Of a stretch of DNA of 9,419 nucleotides, positions 1 to 6,385 are shown one piece after another (within the stretch, counting starts at the first letter, position 1; every line of letters starts with the position of its first letter). Both the position numbers and the translations under genes were made by a program. Origin of the DNA: Campylobacteraceae bacterium (GTDB lineage: Bacteria > Campylobacterota > Campylobacteria > Campylobacterales > Sulfurovaceae); the NCBI GenBank assembly GCA_027083075.1, contig JALWQQ010000010.1, positions 1 to 9,419 on the forward strand. Direction: 5' to 3'. The notes under the pieces are model-generated. The model worked only from the letters and a program-made list of their open reading frames with translations, did no database searches and had not been told where the DNA came from.

Positions 1-545
1 CATACGGTAATATACTCAGTGATAGCAACCCGAGTTTCAAAGTACCGTTTGGCTTTGCCGGAGGACTCTACGACCCGGACACGAAGCTGACGCACTTCGG
101 GTATCGTGAATATGATGCCTTTACCGGCAAGTGGACGGCAAAGGATCCGATCGGGTTTGCCGGTGGGGACTCGAATCTGTATGGGTATGTGCTAAATGAT
201 CCGGCGGATTTGGTGGATCCATGGGGGTTGGCAAGTTCAGGCATCACAACAGTTGTTCCTGGAACAACAATTAAGGTTAGAATTGATAACCCACATGTTC
301 CAGGGCAGCAAAAACATGCTCACATGTATCCAAAAAAAGGAAAAAGTTGTGTAATAAACAAGGATGGGACAGGAAGCCATGGAACTAAACCGAAAATAAA
401 AAACAAAAAACTTATTGATTTTTTAAAGAAAAAAGGGTTTGATCTAAAGGCACTACAGTGGATGCTTCCTCTTACAGAACACCAAATAGACCTGTATCAA
501 AAAGGTTTGATTGGTCCCAATGGCGAGGATTTAAGCTATTTGTAA
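1..545 (+). CDS. RHS-repeat protein, C-terminal end (core plus variable toxin tip), 5' incomplete
   Basis: The reading frame is open from the window edge (first full codon at nt 3) to TAA at 543-545, giving 180 residues. Residues about 17-75 are the RHS-associated core: a [19 protein letters not shown] block, [16 protein letters not shown], then [18 protein letters not shown]. This is the conserved end of the shell that encloses the toxin in RHS/polymorphic-toxin proteins. After DPWG (nt about 227) the sequence changes character: about 105 AT-rich, Lys-rich residues with four histidines in two motifs ([11 protein letters not shown] at 97-107 and NKDGTGSHG at 119-127). By family logic this tip is the effector, released after cleavage near the core end and delivered to neighbouring cells. 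I do not recognise the toxin family; a nuclease-type activity is only a guess from the His motifs. A GTG at 189 is inside the core and is not a start. The core call is firm; the toxin role is inferred. Confidence 0.9.
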   Translation, partial: YGNILSDSNPSFKVPFGFAGGLYDPDTKLTHFGYREYDAFTGKWTAKDPIGFAGGDSNLYGYVLNDPADLVDPWGLASSGITTVVPGTTIKVRIDNPHVPGQQKHAHMYPKKGKSCVINKDGTGSHGTKPKIKNKKLIDFLKKKGFDLKALQWMLPLTEHQIDLYQKGLIGPNGEDLSYL

Positions 546-557
546 AGAAGGAAAAAT

Positions 558-797
558 ATGAAAATATATAGTAATTTGAATGATGAATTAGTGGAGTTGA
601 CAGAAGTATCTTTATTGGTTAATAATATAGATAGCTTAATTGAATTTAGAGAATTTATAGATTTCTGCATAGAAGGAATGCAAAGTAATGCCAATTTTAA
701 TCACGAACACTTAAGTGACTTTTTGGCAAATAAAAAACTTAACCCTACAGAATTTCCCGAAGTTATAATATGTAAGGCTGCGGGAGTCAAGGCATAG
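558..797 (+). CDS. Candidate immunity protein for the RHS toxin tip
   Basis: This small, acidic, 79-residue protein starts at ATG 558, 12 nt after the RHS stop, with a GAAGGAAA ribosome-binding site just upstream. It has no signal peptide or membrane segment, so it should be cytosolic. It opens with a short beta-like stretch (MKIYSNLNDELVELTEVSLL), followed by a helix-rich section and an NHEHLSDF motif at about 48-55. The position directly behind an RHS toxin tip, the small size and the shared low GC are the standard signature of a cognate immunity protein. The pattern ELTEVSL...HEHLSDF reminds me of the Imm32 family, but that is recollection and needs a profile search. An ordinary hypothetical gene carried along with the exchanged toxin cassette is the main alternative. 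Confidence 0.75.
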   Translation: MKIYSNLNDELVELTEVSLLVNNIDSLIEFREFIDFCIEGMQSNANFNHEHLSDFLANKKLNPTEFPEVIICKAAGVKA

Positions 798-812
798 GGC
801 CCAGTCGCTACC

Positions 813-935
813 TTAAAGTTTTCGTTGCCATAATCAAATATCACGCATCATTGCAATCACTATAGATTTATTTTTAAATAAGCTTGCTTTTGCTATAAAT
901 AGGTCATTATTTTTAAAATATCGGCAAAACTTTAA
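813..935. repeat. Inverted repeat pair flanking the promoter (TTAAAGTTTT / AAAACTTTAA)
   Basis: A perfect 10-nt inverted pair is formed by TTAAAGTTTT at 813-822 and AAAACTTTAA at 926-935. The right copy is also part of a local near-palindrome, AAAACT-TTA-AGTTTT, at 926-940 in the presumed leader. The two copies bracket the extended -10 promoter and lie about 113 nt apart start to start, which could suit operator binding by a dimeric regulator. The AT-rich context makes chance occurrence plausible. Confidence 0.4.
885..899 (+). promoter_or_regulatory. Extended -10 promoter of the hsrA-like gene
   Basis: The stretch reads TGCTTTTGCTATAAA, with the -10 hexamer TATAAA at 894-899 preceded by TGC (extended -10) and a T-run. 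This is the form described for sigma-70 promoters in Campylobacter and Helicobacter, where the -35 box is poorly conserved. No good -35 is visible. Transcription would begin near 906, leaving a leader of about 60 nt before the ATG at 969. Confidence 0.6.
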
Positions 936-968
936 GTTTTGACTACTTGGCTTCAGGATCGTAAGGGA

Positions 969-1628
969 ATGAGAATACTTACCGTTGGACTCGCTGACGA
1001 CTTCGTAAAGGAGCTTGAAAAAGAGCTGGATCGCTACTTCATCTGCATCGTCGATAATGCAAAAGATCTCTATGACGCGACAAACTTTACCGACTTTAGG
1101 CACTACGAGCTGGTGATCATCGTAGACGAGGGTGTGCGTTTCTCGCTTGAGCGCTATGTCAATGATGTTAAAAAGAAAAAGAGCGAAACCAAGATTATTA
1201 TCTTGACAAAAAACCCTTCGGAGCAGAAGTTTTTCTTTGGTCTCGGTATCGACGATGTGGTGATCGATCATTGGGAGCATGCCGATCTGATCGCGGCACG
1301 CGTCTTGGCAAATATGCGACACCTTTTCGGTACGCAGGTAGATATCGGTAAGCTGGTGATCGACATCGCTAACAAACGTATCGCCTACGATGAGAAGATC
1401 GTATCGCTTAATGGAAAAACCTTCGATATCCTTGCTTATCTTGCACTTCGTAAGCAGCGCGTCTTTAGCAAAGACGAGATCATCAATGCGCTTTGGGAAG
1501 AGCCCGAGTATGTCAGCGATAACACCGTTGAGGTGGCGATCAACCAGATTCGCAAGCGTCTCAAGAGCATCTTGGGCTTTCAGGTGATCCATACGGTACG
1601 CAGACGCGGCTATAAATTTTCCTATTAG
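969..1628 (+). CDS. hsrA: HsrA/HP1043-like atypical orphan response regulator (OmpR family)
   Basis: The protein has 219 residues with a receiver-like fold (about 1-120) and an OmpR/PhoB winged helix-turn-helix (about 124-218). The C-terminal half (NALWEEPEYVSDNTVEVAINQIR, split here as helix and turn, then TVRRRGYKFSY) closely matches what I recall of Helicobacter HP1043/HsrA, an essential phosphorylation-independent regulator linked to cell growth and redox stress. The receiver lacks the normal acidic pair (Gly7-Leu8 where Glu/Asp-Asp is expected). Val52 sits at the usual phospho-Asp position with Asp53 next to it, and DH (100-101) replaces the conserved Lys-Pro. It therefore probably acts without a kinase, and no histidine kinase is nearby. 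ATG 969 is chosen over the in-frame TTG at 939 because it begins the family's first beta strand (MRILTV) and has AGGA at 955-958. The next gene follows after 9 nt. Confidence 0.85.
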   Translation: MRILTVGLADDFVKELEKELDRYFICIVDNAKDLYDATNFTDFRHYELVIIVDEGVRFSLERYVNDVKKKKSETKIIILTKNPSEQKFFFGLGIDDVVIDHWEHADLIAARVLANMRHLFGTQVDIGKLVIDIANKRIAYDEKIVSLNGKTFDILAYLALRKQRVFSKDEIINALWEEPEYVSDNTVEVAINQIRKRLKSILGFQVIHTVRRRGYKFSY

Positions 1629-1637
1629 AGTCTTTGC

Positions 1638-1823
1638 ATGAAACGATTTCTACTCTTTACATTGCTCTTTATCGCACTGCTTGGCGGACTCTTTGCTTAC
1701 TATCTCTATACGCAGGGCGCTTTCGAGAAGCGCAAAACTATCGAAGGCGACCTCAAGCCCTTTGAGATGAAATGTGAAGCGGGCAAATGCGGCGGCGGTA
1801 AATGCAGTAGCGGAACCCCTTAG
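1638..1823 (+). CDS. Small single-pass membrane protein with Cys-x4-Cys-x4-Cys tail
   Basis: This 61-residue protein begins 9 nt after the regulator's stop, with no room for a promoter, so it is probably co-transcribed and translationally coupled. A basic start (MKR) precedes one hydrophobic segment at about 4-24. A short charged linker follows, then a tail with Cys46, Cys51 and Cys56 in the string CEAGKCGGGKC, plus a Met and Lys residues. The expected topology is N-terminus inside with the cysteine tail in the periplasm; no signal-peptidase site is obvious, so it is probably a retained anchor. Regular cysteines in a Gly/Lys background suggest metal (copper or iron) binding or thiol chemistry, but I do not recognise a named family. 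The existence of the gene is well supported by spacing and composition; the function is inference. Confidence 0.75.
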   Translation: MKRFLLFTLLFIALLGGLFAYYLYTQGAFEKRKTIEGDLKPFEMKCEAGKCGGGKCSSGTP

Positions 1824-1873
1824 TCTTTACCATTTTGTTCTTCTTGACTTGTCGATAACTCCTCCATCGGATT

Positions 1874-1879
1874 TATAAT
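1874..1879 (+). promoter_or_regulatory. Candidate -10 box (TATAAT) for the RCC1 lipoprotein gene
   Basis: A perfect TATAAT lies 67 nt upstream of the chosen ATG at 1946. TTGTCG at 1849-1854 is a weak -35 with a 19-nt spacer; TTGACT at 1844-1849 is better in sequence but 24 nt away, which is too far. The roughly 60-nt leader that follows is AT-rich and ends in a strong AAGGAGG at 1933-1939. Confidence 0.45.
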
Positions 1880-1945
1880 TTTTTAAGAAATCCTTCTTTA
1901 AACTAATAATATAGATAACCGATATTAATGATAAGGAGGGTGAAG

Positions 1946-3475
1946 ATGCAAAGAAAAACCGATGCATTCGTAAGAGTATTGATTGCATTTGCCGTCTCTC
2001 TCTTTTTGTTAACGGCTTGCGGTGGAGGCGGCGGAAGCAGTGACGGTTCGGGCGGTAATAGTAGCAATGGAGGTAATGGTGCGCCCGGAGGGGGCGGTAA
2101 TACGCCCAATAATTCCCCAATAACTCCGGCACAAGCGCGTATTATCGATATCTCTGCAGGCTGGCACCATAGCTGCGCCGTTCTTCAAGACAGTTCCGGC
2201 AACCATACGGTTAAGTGTTGGGGTGATAACCGATATGGTGAGTTGGGTAACGGCACGCAGGTAGACTCTGCAACACCGGTTACTGTGACTAAAGATGGAC
2301 AAACTCCTTTGTCGCACATCGTTTCGGTCTCCGCAAGCCGTTACTATACATGTGCGCTATCGGATAGCGGACATGTGTGGTGTTGGGGCTCCAACGAGGG
2401 CGGAAAGCTCGGGGACGGAAAGCTAGAAAAGAGTCTTGGAGGAAGGGTTGATAGTGCATTGCAGTCTTTTATTCCGTTTACGGATGAAAACCTCTCCGTT
2501 TATCCTGTAGAGGTAAAAGTCGATGCCAATACGCCATTGACCAATGTTAAACAGATAGCGGCAGGCAGTTGGCATGCCTGTGCACTTTTGAATGACGGTA
2601 CGGTGAAGTGCTGGGGGCAAAACTTTGACGGCGCACTCGGCATAGGGCTTGATCCTGCAAACTTCAGTGCCGCAACGGCATTGAATGACAGTAACGAGTT
2701 TAAAAAGCTTTTCTCTCCCTATGCGCTTACTGTGGTTGATCATATCGGCACAAATCAAGCGCTTACCAATGTCAGGCAGATCGCTGCAGGTAGCTCGGAT
2801 CACACCTGTGCACTATTGAACAATGGAAAAGTGCGCTGTTGGGCTTGGAACGGCAGTAACGACGGGGAGTTGGGTACGGATGATACAACAACAATGTATG
2901 TAACGGCACCAGCAGCCTATGTGCATGATGAAAATGGTAGCGATTTGGCGGATGTGAAACAGATCGTTACCGGAGGTGATTTTACATGCGCACTACTTCA
3001 TAGCGGTAATGTAAAATGTTGGGGTTGGAATACAAAAGGTCAGCTCGGTAACCAATCGACGGGTAGTGTGGCGCATGCCGTTGTAGTTCGAGTGGCAGAT
3101 GGAAGTTTGCTAAGTGGCGTAGATAAAATCTTTAGTGAACGTGGTAATCATGTGTGCGCGTTAAAAACAGACGGTAGTGTGATGTGTTGGGGCGACAATA
3201 CACACGGTCAACTTGGGGACGGCACAATGGGCAACTTCAAGCCGTATGCCGTAGCGGTAGATACATCAATGATGGAAGGTAATATTACTGCGCTTGCCGT
3301 CGGCGGCGGAGGACGCGATCCCTTATCCGGTTCTCCTATGCAGTATGACGGGGATCATACTTGCGCTTTAACCGATGGCGGTAAGATCTATTGCTGGGGA
3401 AGCAACGATAAGGGTCAGTTAGGAAACGGCACGCAAAGTGATTCGGCAACTCCAGTAGAGGTGCAGCCTCTATAG
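1946..3475 (+). CDS. RCC1-repeat lipoprotein, predicted seven-bladed beta-propeller
   Basis: The start is ATG 1946, not the upstream in-frame ATG at 1928, because AAGGAGG at 1933-1939 lies between them at ideal spacing. The 509-residue protein opens with a lipoprotein signal peptide ending in the lipobox LTAC (Cys25). A Gly/Ser/Asn-rich flexible linker (26-58) follows, then seven RCC1 repeats of the form HxCAL...G.VxCWG.N..G.LG.G. Paired cysteines are at 77/91, 136/146, 212/222, 288/298, 348/358, 404/414 and 473/483. Six pairs are exactly ten residues apart, consistent with cross-strand contacts or disulfides within each blade; Cys25 is the only other cysteine. Blade 4 deviates (CWAWNGSNDGELG). 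Blades 1 and 7 share LGNGTQ.DSATPV.V. The product should be anchored to the outer membrane facing the periplasm or surface, probably as a binding platform; the ligand is unknown. Bacterial RCC1 proteins have no uniform function. Confidence 0.88.
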   Translation: MQRKTDAFVRVLIAFAVSLFLLTACGGGGGSSDGSGGNSSNGGNGAPGGGGNTPNNSPITPAQARIIDISAGWHHSCAVLQDSSGNHTVKCWGDNRYGELGNGTQVDSATPVTVTKDGQTPLSHIVSVSASRYYTCALSDSGHVWCWGSNEGGKLGDGKLEKSLGGRVDSALQSFIPFTDENLSVYPVEVKVDANTPLTNVKQIAAGSWHACALLNDGTVKCWGQNFDGALGIGLDPANFSAATALNDSNEFKKLFSPYALTVVDHIGTNQALTNVRQIAAGSSDHTCALLNNGKVRCWAWNGSNDGELGTDDTTTMYVTAPAAYVHDENGSDLADVKQIVTGGDFTCALLHSGNVKCWGWNTKGQLGNQSTGSVAHAVVVRVADGSLLSGVDKIFSERGNHVCALKTDGSVMCWGDNTHGQLGDGTMGNFKPYAVAVDTSMMEGNITALAVGGGGRDPLSGSPMQYDGDHTCALTDGGKIYCWGSNDKGQLGNGTQSDSATPVEVQPL

Positions 3476-3510
3476 GTTCTACTGCCACTTCTCTTTTTTA
3501 TGCCTTGGAC

Positions 3511-3540
3511 TTGACAACGCGTCATTCTGCACGATATACT
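3511..3540 (+). promoter_or_regulatory. Near-consensus sigma-70 promoter for amrS-amrB
   Basis: A perfect -35 TTGACA (3511-3516) is followed after 18 nt by -10 TATACT (3535-3540), predicting a start near 3547 and a leader of about 43 nt. A second TATAAT at 3557-3562 could act as an alternative -10. No terminator hairpin for the preceding lipoprotein gene is visible in this gap. Confidence 0.7.
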
Positions 3541-3589
3541 ATCTATAGTTTAGTCATATAATATAAAGAAATATTAGTGAGGTTGTACT

Positions 3590-4600
3590 ATGTCATGCAA
3601 TCCTTTGATGCAATATGCGCGCCCGAACGAAGGTAAAGAGAGCATTACCTGCTTGTTGTGTCGTCACTACTGTAAGCTCAAAGAGGGGCAGGTGGGTGTC
3701 TGCGGTGTCAACCAAAACGTAGGCGGATCACTCAAAAATCTTGTCTACGGTCACCCTGCAGCGCTCAATGTCGATCCGATAGAGAAGAAGCCGCTTTATC
3801 ATATGTTGCCCGGTAGCAGGGTGCTCTCTTTCGGAACGGTCGGCTGCAACTTCAAGTGTCCTTTTTGTCAAAATTGGGATATTTCGCAAACAAAGAGCGT
3901 CAACGAAGAGACGGAGGTTGCCCCCGAAAAGATGGTGGCGCTTGCCAAGCATTACGAATGTAGTGCCATCGCCTATACCTATAACGAGCCAACCATCTTC
4001 TATCCGTATGCCAAGGATGTCGGCTTGCTTGCCAAAGCCGAGGGGATGAAAAATATCTTTGTAAGTAACGGCTTCGAGACGCCGGAGATCATCGAAGATA
4101 TGGCGTGTTGGGTCGATGCCGCCAATATCGACTTAAAAAGTTGGGATGCAAGCTACTACAAAAAGGTGCTCAAGGGCGGACTCGATGCGGTCAAAGATAC
4201 GTTGAAGCGGATGGTTGATGCGGGCATTTGGGTAGAGGTGACCACCCTTATCGTGCCCGGAGATAACGACGATGATGCGAGTTTGGAGGCGATGGCGCAC
4301 TTTATCGCCGAAAGCTTAGGACGTCATGTACCGTGGCACTTGAGCGCGTTTCACCCCGACTATAAGATGCAAGAGAAGGAGCATACCCCGATCGAGACTC
4401 TCTTGCGTGCCAAGCGCATCGGTGAAGCGGCAGGCTTGTACTACCTCTATCTCGGCAATGTGCCGATCGATAGTACCACCTATTGCCCCGAGTGTCATGC
4501 GGCGCTCATAGAGCGTTCGGGATATTGTGTTGTTGCCAATCGTTTAAAAGAGAGCCATTGCCCCGAATGCGGGCGAGAAATCGAAGGCATATGGCATTAG
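3590..4600 (+). CDS. amrS: AmmeMemoRadiSam system radical SAM enzyme (AmrS)
   Basis: The 336-residue protein has the radical SAM cluster motif Cys86-x3-Cys90-x2-Cys93 (GCNFKCPFCQNW), which binds a [4Fe-4S] cluster that cleaves S-adenosylmethionine. It has an N-terminal cysteine set (Cys21, 24, 28, 38; CLLCRHYC...GVCGVNQN) and a C-terminal pair of CPEC motifs (299-302 and 324-327) that looks like a zinc ribbon. Family blocks AYTYNEPTIF, VSNGF, NIDLKSW and LSAFHPDYKM are all present, so the enzyme appears intact and of normal length. It is homologous to pyruvate formate-lyase activases, but no glycyl-radical partner is nearby. The substrate of this family is not established to my knowledge. The immediate downstream MEMO-family gene fixes the assignment. 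TGAGGT at 3578-3583 is the likely ribosome-binding site. Confidence 0.93.
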   Translation: MSCNPLMQYARPNEGKESITCLLCRHYCKLKEGQVGVCGVNQNVGGSLKNLVYGHPAALNVDPIEKKPLYHMLPGSRVLSFGTVGCNFKCPFCQNWDISQTKSVNEETEVAPEKMVALAKHYECSAIAYTYNEPTIFYPYAKDVGLLAKAEGMKNIFVSNGFETPEIIEDMACWVDAANIDLKSWDASYYKKVLKGGLDAVKDTLKRMVDAGIWVEVTTLIVPGDNDDDASLEAMAHFIAESLGRHVPWHLSAFHPDYKMQEKEHTPIETLLRAKRIGEAAGLYYLYLGNVPIDSTTYCPECHAALIERSGYCVVANRLKESHCPECGREIEGIWH

Positions 4601-4610
4601 AGGAGGAAAA

Positions 4611-5414
4611 ATGTCGGTACGAGAGAGTGCTGTAAGCGGTCAATTTTATCCGAAAGATGCGCAGAGTATAGAAGAGATGATCACACACTACAATCGTCTC
4701 TTAGAGCGCAGCGGGGCGCTTGAGTCCCTGTTGCATCTCAAGCCTCGCGCCGTTATCGCACCGCATGCGGGCTATATCTATTCGGCTTTTACCGCCAATG
4801 TGGCGATACGGCTTCTATCAAACACGCAAGCAAAGCGCGTATTGGTCATCGGACCCAGCCATCGCGTCTATCTACGTGGTAGTTCGATCGGGCTTTTCGA
4901 TGCGTACGAAACCCCTTATGGTACCATGTCTGTCGATACGGCGTATGCACATATGTTAGCGGAGCGTTTTGCGCTTGACTTTGTGCCCGATGCGCACCAT
5001 GAACACTCGACGGAGGTCGAGGTACCTTTGGTGAGGCACTATCTGCCCGAGGCGAAGCTTGTCGAGATTGTTTACGGAGACGAGGCGCCCAAGCACTTGG
5101 CAGAGGTGATCGCCTATGCCCTTGCCGATCCGCAGACCGTTACGGTGATTAGCACCGATCTGAGCCACTACTATCCGCTCGAAGAGGCGAAACGGCGCGA
5201 TGCGCTCTGTTTGGCAGCGATCGAGAGGCTCGACATTACGCTGTTGCATCAAGGGTGCGAGGCGTGCGGCAAGATCGGCGTGGAAGCCCTGCTGATCGCG
5301 GCAAAAGAGAGGGGGTTAAAGCCGATACTGCTCGACTATCGCACAAGCGCCGACGCAAGCGGCGATAGCTCACAGGTAGTAGGCTATGTCAGTGCAGCGT
5401 TTGTGGAGGATTAG
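4611..5414 (+). CDS. amrB: AmmeMemoRadiSam system protein B (MEMO family)
   Basis: The 267-residue protein starts 10 nt after amrS, with GAGGAGG directly upstream, so the two form an operon. It is related to human MEMO1 and to class III extradiol dioxygenases. The expected pocket residues are visible: His52 in APHAGYIYS, His84 in GPSHR, His132 in EHSTEVEVPLV, Asp183 and His186 in STDLSHYY, and Cys219 in CEACGKIG. In MEMO1 the equivalent His/His/Cys set binds iron or copper. The start fits the family opening RESAVSGQFYP. The biological reaction in bacteria is unknown. The third usual partner (AMMECR1 domain, AmrA) is neither fused nor adjacent on the downstream side. The stop codon TAG overlaps the stop of the convergent gene by 3 nt within TTAG. 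Confidence 0.93.
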   Translation: MSVRESAVSGQFYPKDAQSIEEMITHYNRLLERSGALESLLHLKPRAVIAPHAGYIYSAFTANVAIRLLSNTQAKRVLVIGPSHRVYLRGSSIGLFDAYETPYGTMSVDTAYAHMLAERFALDFVPDAHHEHSTEVEVPLVRHYLPEAKLVEIVYGDEAPKHLAEVIAYALADPQTVTVISTDLSHYYPLEEAKRRDALCLAAIERLDITLLHQGCEACGKIGVEALLIAAKERGLKPILLDYRTSADASGDSSQVVGYVSAAFVED

Positions 5415-6385
5415 TCTTTAAGTGAGGCGGCAATAAGATGGATCGCCACGCCGTAGTTTGTCGAGGGGTTGTAGCGTGTCAGGATGCGAAAATTGGGCGT
5501 GCCCAAAAAGACCCTGTCGCGCACCTTGCCGCTAACGCGTAAAAGATAGGCTCTCGGGTAGGGAAAGGGTTGCGTAGGTTTAAGCCCGCTGCGAAGAAGT
5601 GTTGTAGTGGGATAACTGCGTCTAAAAGAGCTTTTGAGCTTACGAAAACGCTTACCGTCAAAGGTGGCTTCGACGGCGGCGGGCATGCCCTTTTTCCAGC
5701 CGTGTGTATGCATAAATTTGGCGATAGAGCCTATGCAGTCGTCGATATCCCACACACTTGCACCGTCACCGTCAAAGTCGAAATGAAAACGCCTCGCTAC
5801 AGAAGGAAGTTGTTGCACACAACCCATCGCACCGGCAAAAGATCCCTTGAGAGTCTCGATGGCATATCCATGCTCTCTTGCGAACAAAAAGAGATGCTTG
5901 AGTTCGTTGCGAAAGAAGTGCTCTTTGCGATTGGGGTGAAACGCCAGTGTCGAGAGCGCATCGATAAGGCGATAGTCACCCGTAAATTTTCCGAAGCCGC
6001 TCTCGACACCCAAAAAACCGACGATACAATCACCATCGACACCGAAGCGCTTTTCGGCTTTGTGTAGTGTGTGAGCGTACTTGCGCTTAAAGTCACGGGC
6101 GATGCGAAAACTCGGTTTGTTGACGATATGCAGCTTGAAACGCTCCCATGTACCGACCGTAGAGCCGGGCTTGAAATGTCCCGTATAGCGCGCCAAGGTC
6201 TCTTTGTCGTAGCGTGCATGACGGAAAGTCTTTTCAAGAGACTTGATAGAAAAACCGTAACGGTGATGCATCATTGCGATAAAGCGTTGCACGTTGGGTT
6301 TAGAGAGATAGTTATATGGGGTTCCTTGAGCATGCACAAACGTAAAAGCGTGCCAAAGTAGCAAGAGTATCATAAAGCGTTTCAT
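5411..6385 (-). CDS. Periplasmic lytic murein transglycosylase, MltB-like (family 3)
   Basis: The 324-residue enzyme should cleave the MurNAc-GlcNAc bond in peptidoglycan with formation of a 1,6-anhydro end. A type I signal peptide ends near VHA-Q (residues 1-19); there is no lipobox, so it is soluble in the periplasm, unlike E. coli MltB. Family landmarks are the catalytic Glu128 in GVESGFGKFTGDYRLIDAL, then TLAF, FFRNELKHLF, GSFAGAMG (182-188), Gln191-Gln-Leu-Pro-Ser where QFMPS is usual, and DFDGDGASVWD (203-213). The C-terminus has YLLRV and LTRYNPSTNYGVAIHLIA, as in the family. The ATG overlaps the upstream gene's stop by 4 nt (ATGA), with AAGGGGAG as ribosome-binding site. Residue changes such as GCVQQLPS suggest a divergent branch. 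Its stop codon overlaps amrB on the opposite strand. Confidence 0.9.
   Translation of the reverse strand: MKRFMILLLLWHAFTFVHAQGTPYNYLSKPNVQRFIAMMHHRYGFSIKSLEKTFRHARYDKETLARYTGHFKPGSTVGTWERFKLHIVNKPSFRIARDFKRKYAHTLHKAEKRFGVDGDCIVGFLGVESGFGKFTGDYRLIDALSTLAFHPNRKEHFFRNELKHLFLFAREHGYAIETLKGSFAGAMGCVQQLPSVARRFHFDFDGDGASVWDIDDCIGSIAKFMHTHGWKKGMPAAVEATFDGKRFRKLKSSFRRSYPTTTLLRSGLKPTQPFPYPRAYLLRVSGKVRDRVFLGTPNFRILTRYNPSTNYGVAIHLIAASLKD

Noticed and set aside
939..968. TTG start giving the regulator ten more N-terminal residues
   Set aside because: The extra residues precede the first beta strand of the fold, and the ATG at 969 matches the family start and has AGGA at a workable distance.
834..1592. 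A 252-codon open frame on the minus strand opposite the HsrA-like gene
   Set aside because: It is a shadow of a clearly recognisable regulator on the plus strand, its sequence resembles no family I know, and it has no ribosome-binding site or promoter that I can see.
1884..1900. Small AT-only hairpin (AAGAA/TTCTT) as a terminator or operator
   Set aside because: Five weak pairs without GC or a following T-run; not distinguishable from chance in AT-rich sequence.
1882..1902. TTTAAG and TTTAAA pair before the lipoprotein gene as an HsrA site
   Set aside because: The spacing does not match the repeat arrangement I recall for HP1043 and both words are common in AT-rich DNA.
1928..1945. Upstream ATG for the RCC1 lipoprotein
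   Set aside because: The strong AAGGAGG lies after this ATG and at ideal distance from the ATG at 1946, which also gives a normal lipoprotein signal.
2021..2100. Runs of GG that could form a two-tier G-quadruplex or a phase-variable tract
   Set aside because: They are explained by glycine codons of the lipoprotein linker, and the longest G run is too short for typical slipped-strand variation.
5570..6237. Overlapping open frames of 146 and 165 codons inside the transglycosylase gene
   Set aside because: The MltB-like frame carries all family motifs across the same bases; the others are shadows with no recognisable domains.
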